In this document: positions 13,790-15,922 of the stretch, piece by piece | How the letters are laid out: every line of letters begins with the position of its first letter | How positions within the stretch are numbered: position 1 is the stretch's first letter | DNA from: Citromicrobium sp. | GTDB taxonomy: Bacteria; Pseudomonadota; Alphaproteobacteria; Sphingomonadales; Sphingomonadaceae | Assembly: GCA_003248395.1 (NCBI GenBank) | Contig: QFNA01000084.1 | Location: forward strand, 1-15,922 | Direction: 5' to 3' | Length of the DNA: 15,922 nucleotides | The notes under the pieces: model-generated | The model's input: only the letters and a program-made list of their open reading frames with translations | Databases searched by the model: none | Told to the model about the DNA's origin: nothing | Program-made: the position numbers and the translations under genes

Positions 13790-15511
13790 ATGGCTACCAC
13801 CGCCGACAGCTTCCAGGCCCATACCGAAGACCACGCGCATGATCACGCTGATCACAAGCCTGGCTTCTTCGCGCGCTGGTTCATGTCCACCAATCACAAG
13901 GACATCGGTACGCTCTATCTGATCTTCGCGATCATTGCCGGCGTCATCGGCGGCGCGATATCGGGCATCATGCGGTTCGAGCTGGCCGAGCCCGGCATCC
14001 AGTACCTCCAGTGGTGGGCCCAGTTCATGGGCGGCAATGCCGATTTCGACACCTCGCTCCACATGTGGAACGTGTTCATCACCGCCCACGGCCTGATCAT
14101 GGTCTTCTTCATGGTCATGCCGGCGATGATCGGCGGCTTCGGCAACTGGTTCGTGCCGCTGATGATCGGCGCGCCCGACATGGCCTTCCCGCGCATGAAC
14201 AACGTGTCGTTCTGGCTCACCGTTGCCGGCTTCGCCAGCCTGATGTTCTCGCTGTTCGTGCCCGGTGGCACGGGCCCCGGTGCGGCGACCGGCTGGACGG
14301 TCTATGCGCCGCTTTCGACGACAGGTTCGACGGGTCCGGCGGTCGATTTCGCGATCTTCTCGCTCCACCTCGCGGGCGCGGGCTCGATCCTCGGCGCGAC
14401 CAACTTCATCACCACGATCTTCAACATGCGCGCGCCGGGCATGACGCTGCACAAGATGCCGCTGTTCGTCTGGTCGGTGCTGGTGACGGCTTTCCTACTG
14501 CTGCTCGCGCTGCCGGTGCTGGCTGCGGCGATCACCATGCTGATTACCGATCGTAACTTCGGCACGACCTTCTTCGATCCTGCCGGCGGTGGCGATCCGA
14601 TCCTTTACCAGCACCTGTTCTGGTTCTTCGGTCACCCGGAAGTCTACATCATGATCTTGCCGGGCTTCGGCATGATCTCGCAGATCGTGGCGACCTTCAG
14701 CCGCAAGCCGGTGTTCGGCTATCTCGGCATGGCCTATGCCATGGTCGCGATCGGCGCGGTCGGCTTCATCGTCTGGGCGCACCACATGTATACGGTCGGC
14801 CTCGACGTGAATACGAAGATGTACTTCACCGCGGCGACGATGGTCATCGCGGTCCCGACCGGCGTCAAGATCTTCAGCTGGATCGCCACCATGTGGGGCG
14901 GTTCGATCGAATTCAAATCGCCGATGGTCTGGGCGATCGGGATGATCTTCCTGTTTACCGTGGGCGGCGTGACCGGCGTTTATCTCGCCAATGGCGGCGT
15001 CGACGATGTCGTGCACGATACCTACTTCGTGGTCGCCCACTTCCACTACGTGCTCTCGATGGGTGCGGTGTTCTCGCTCTTTGCCGGGTTCTATTACTGG
15101 TTCCCCAAGATGAGCGGGCGGATGCATTCCGAACTGCTGTCCCACCTCCACTTCTGGGGCTTCTTCATCGGCGTAAACGTGATCTTCTTCCCGCAGCACT
15201 TCCTCGGCCTGCAGGGAATGCCGCGTCGCTATCCCGACTACGCAGAGGCCTATGCCTACTGGAACGAGGTCAGCTCGATCGGCTACATGATCATGGCCGG
15301 CTCGATGATCTTCTTCTTCGCCAACATGCTCTATGCCTTCACGGCAGGGAAACGGGCCGGCGCGAACTATTGGGGCGAGGGCGCCACTACGCTCGAATGG
15401 ACGCTGTCGAGCCCTCCGCCCTACCACCAGTTCAGCGAGCTGCCGGTGATCGAGGAAGACCACGATTACCACAATCACATGCCGCGCGACCCGGAGCCTG
15501 CATCGGCCTGA
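13790..15511 (+). CDS. ctaD: Cytochrome c oxidase subunit I (aa3 type)
   Basis: This is the 573-residue catalytic, twelve-helix-type subunit of an aa3-type haem-copper oxidase that reduces oxygen to water and pumps protons. Ligands are visible: His100 (haem a, in ITAHGL), His282 with cross-linked Tyr286 (GHPEVY), His331 and His332 (AHHMY), His417 (haem a3) and His419 (haem a) in HFHYVL. Proton-channel residues are also present: Glu284, Lys360 in PTGVKIF, Asp130 and Asn137-138 in the D-channel region. This marks a type A1 proton-pumping oxidase. The N-terminus (about 9-24) and the C-terminus (about 556-567) are His/Asp-rich. The ATG at 13790 follows a purine-rich GAGAG. A strong terminator follows, so the transcript likely ends here. 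Confidence 0.97.
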   Translation: MATTADSFQAHTEDHAHDHADHKPGFFARWFMSTNHKDIGTLYLIFAIIAGVIGGAISGIMRFELAEPGIQYLQWWAQFMGGNADFDTSLHMWNVFITAHGLIMVFFMVMPAMIGGFGNWFVPLMIGAPDMAFPRMNNVSFWLTVAGFASLMFSLFVPGGTGPGAATGWTVYAPLSTTGSTGPAVDFAIFSLHLAGAGSILGATNFITTIFNMRAPGMTLHKMPLFVWSVLVTAFLLLLALPVLAAAITMLITDRNFGTTFFDPAGGGDPILYQHLFWFFGHPEVYIMILPGFGMISQIVATFSRKPVFGYLGMAYAMVAIGAVGFIVWAHHMYTVGLDVNTKMYFTAATMVIAVPTGVKIFSWIATMWGGSIEFKSPMVWAIGMIFLFTVGGVTGVYLANGGVDDVVHDTYFVVAHFHYVLSMGAVFSLFAGFYYWFPKMSGRMHSELLSHLHFWGFFIGVNVIFFPQHFLGLQGMPRRYPDYAEAYAYWNEVSSIGYMIMAGSMIFFFANMLYAFTAGKRAGANYWGEGATTLEWTLSSPPPYHQFSELPVIEEDHDYHNHMPRDPEPASA

Positions 15512-15534
15512 TCCGCGCCACTGGACAAATCACG

Positions 15535-15571
15535 GCGGTCGGTTCCACAAGGGACCGGCCGCTTTTCTTTT
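15535..15571 (+). terminator. Rho-independent terminator after ctaD
   Basis: GCGGTCGGTTCC (15535-15546) pairs with GGGACCGGCCGC (15551-15562) over 12 positions, two of them G-U wobbles, around an ACAA loop. The T-rich run TTTTCTTTT (15563-15571) follows directly. It begins 23 bases after the ctaD stop. Confidence 0.92.
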
Positions 15572-15590
15572 GCCGCCGAGGAATAACACG

Positions 15591-15922
15591 ATGCCCGAAT
15601 TCAAGACCGTCGATGTCGGCGAACTCGCCCTGCGCTGCGCGATCGAGGGCGAGGGCCCGCTCGTCATTCTCGTGCACGGATTTCCGGAAAGCTGGTACAG
15701 CTGGCGTCACCAGCTTGCTCCCCTGGCAGACGCAGGCTTCACCGCCTGTGCCATCGACGTGCGCGGCTATGGCGGTTCCGACAAGCCGGACGAGATCGAA
15801 GCCTATGCCATGGAGCGGATCGTCGGCGATCTCGTCGGGCTCAAGATGGCGCTCCAGCCGGACCAGCCGGCGATCCTGGTCGGGCATGACTGGGGTGCCC
15901 CGATCGTGTGGAACACCGCGCT
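15591..15922 (+). CDS. Alpha/beta hydrolase, epoxide hydrolase-like (partial, cut by window end)
   Basis: The first 110 residues of an alpha/beta-hydrolase resemble the soluble epoxide hydrolase group. The oxyanion-hole motif is HGFPESWYSWRHQL at 29-42, followed by DVRGYGGSDKP at 56-66 and the nucleophile elbow GHDWGAPIVW at 98-107. An Asp nucleophile (Asp100) followed by Trp is typical of epoxide hydrolases and haloalkane dehalogenases, which open the substrate through an ester intermediate. The ATG at 15591 has GAGGAA 7 bases upstream. It lies behind the ctaD terminator, so it needs its own promoter or readthrough. The catalytic acid, His and cap domain lie beyond the window, so the substrate class cannot be settled. 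Confidence 0.88.
   Translation, partial: MPEFKTVDVGELALRCAIEGEGPLVILVHGFPESWYSWRHQLAPLADAGFTACAIDVRGYGGSDKPDEIEAYAMERIVGDLVGLKMALQPDQPAILVGHDWGAPIVWNTA

Noticed and set aside
13538..15478. Long minus-strand open frames antisense to coxB and ctaD
   Set aside because: The products are His/Asp/Arg-rich shadows of highly conserved oxidase genes.
15432..15887. Minus-strand open frame over the ctaD end and the partial hydrolase
   Set aside because: It crosses a clear plus-strand terminator and two plus-strand genes with diagnostic motifs.
1..15922. Mobile elements, prophage, defence system, CRISPR array, tRNA or rRNA
   Set aside because: I saw no transposase, integrase, spaced repeats, cloverleaf or rRNA-like sequence; all gene content is housekeeping or enzymatic.

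Overview
The window is ordinary-looking, gene-dense, GC-rich chromosomal DNA. Protein style and gene order suggest an alphaproteobacterium of the Sphingomonadales, most likely Erythrobacter or a relative. The clues are a pyrE-pdxJ-acpS-lepB cluster, a CobS-type ATPase, an aa3-type oxidase pair coxB-ctaD, and many short stop/start overlaps. The genus is inferred from protein resemblance only. I see no mobile element, CRISPR array, rRNA or tRNA.

Left part (1-5616). An NTF2-like protein gene (minus) and an HxlR-type regulator gene (plus) diverge with overlapping 5' ends. An MpaB/DUF2236 oxygenase-like gene (minus) follows. A 336-base gap without a convincing gene comes next, part of it clearly A+T-rich for this genome. 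Then come cobS and a bifunctional class A penicillin-binding protein, both on plus. No cobT is seen beside cobS.

Middle part (5613-12431). This is one long minus-strand series, read from right to left: pyrE, pdxJ, a small membrane protein gene, acpS, lepB, an AI-2E-family permease, a membrane-anchored DUF3089 hydrolase, ruvX, a 46-residue one-helix membrane peptide, and two tandem hotdog thioesterases. Most junctions from pyrE to the peptide overlap or are separated by a few bases, so this looks like one translationally coupled housekeeping operon. It joins pyrimidine, vitamin B6, acyl-carrier-protein maturation, secretion and DNA repair functions. Three of its starts are non-ATG codons that overlap the preceding stop (TTGA, GTGA, TTGA).

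Right part (12432-15922). A 222-base divergent region carries a plausible sigma70-type promoter and a 7-bp perfect hairpin ahead of coxB and ctaD, subunits II and I of cytochrome c oxidase. The pair ends at a strong Rho-independent terminator. An epoxide-hydrolase-like alpha/beta hydrolase begins after it and is cut by the window edge.

I did not find a clear new multi-gene system. The best leads are: the membrane protein gene that appears to read out of frame through most of acpS; the 46-residue membrane peptide; the hairpin that places the Shine-Dalgarno sequence of the penicillin-binding protein in its loop; the coxB leader hairpin; and a CobS ATPase with no CobT beside it.
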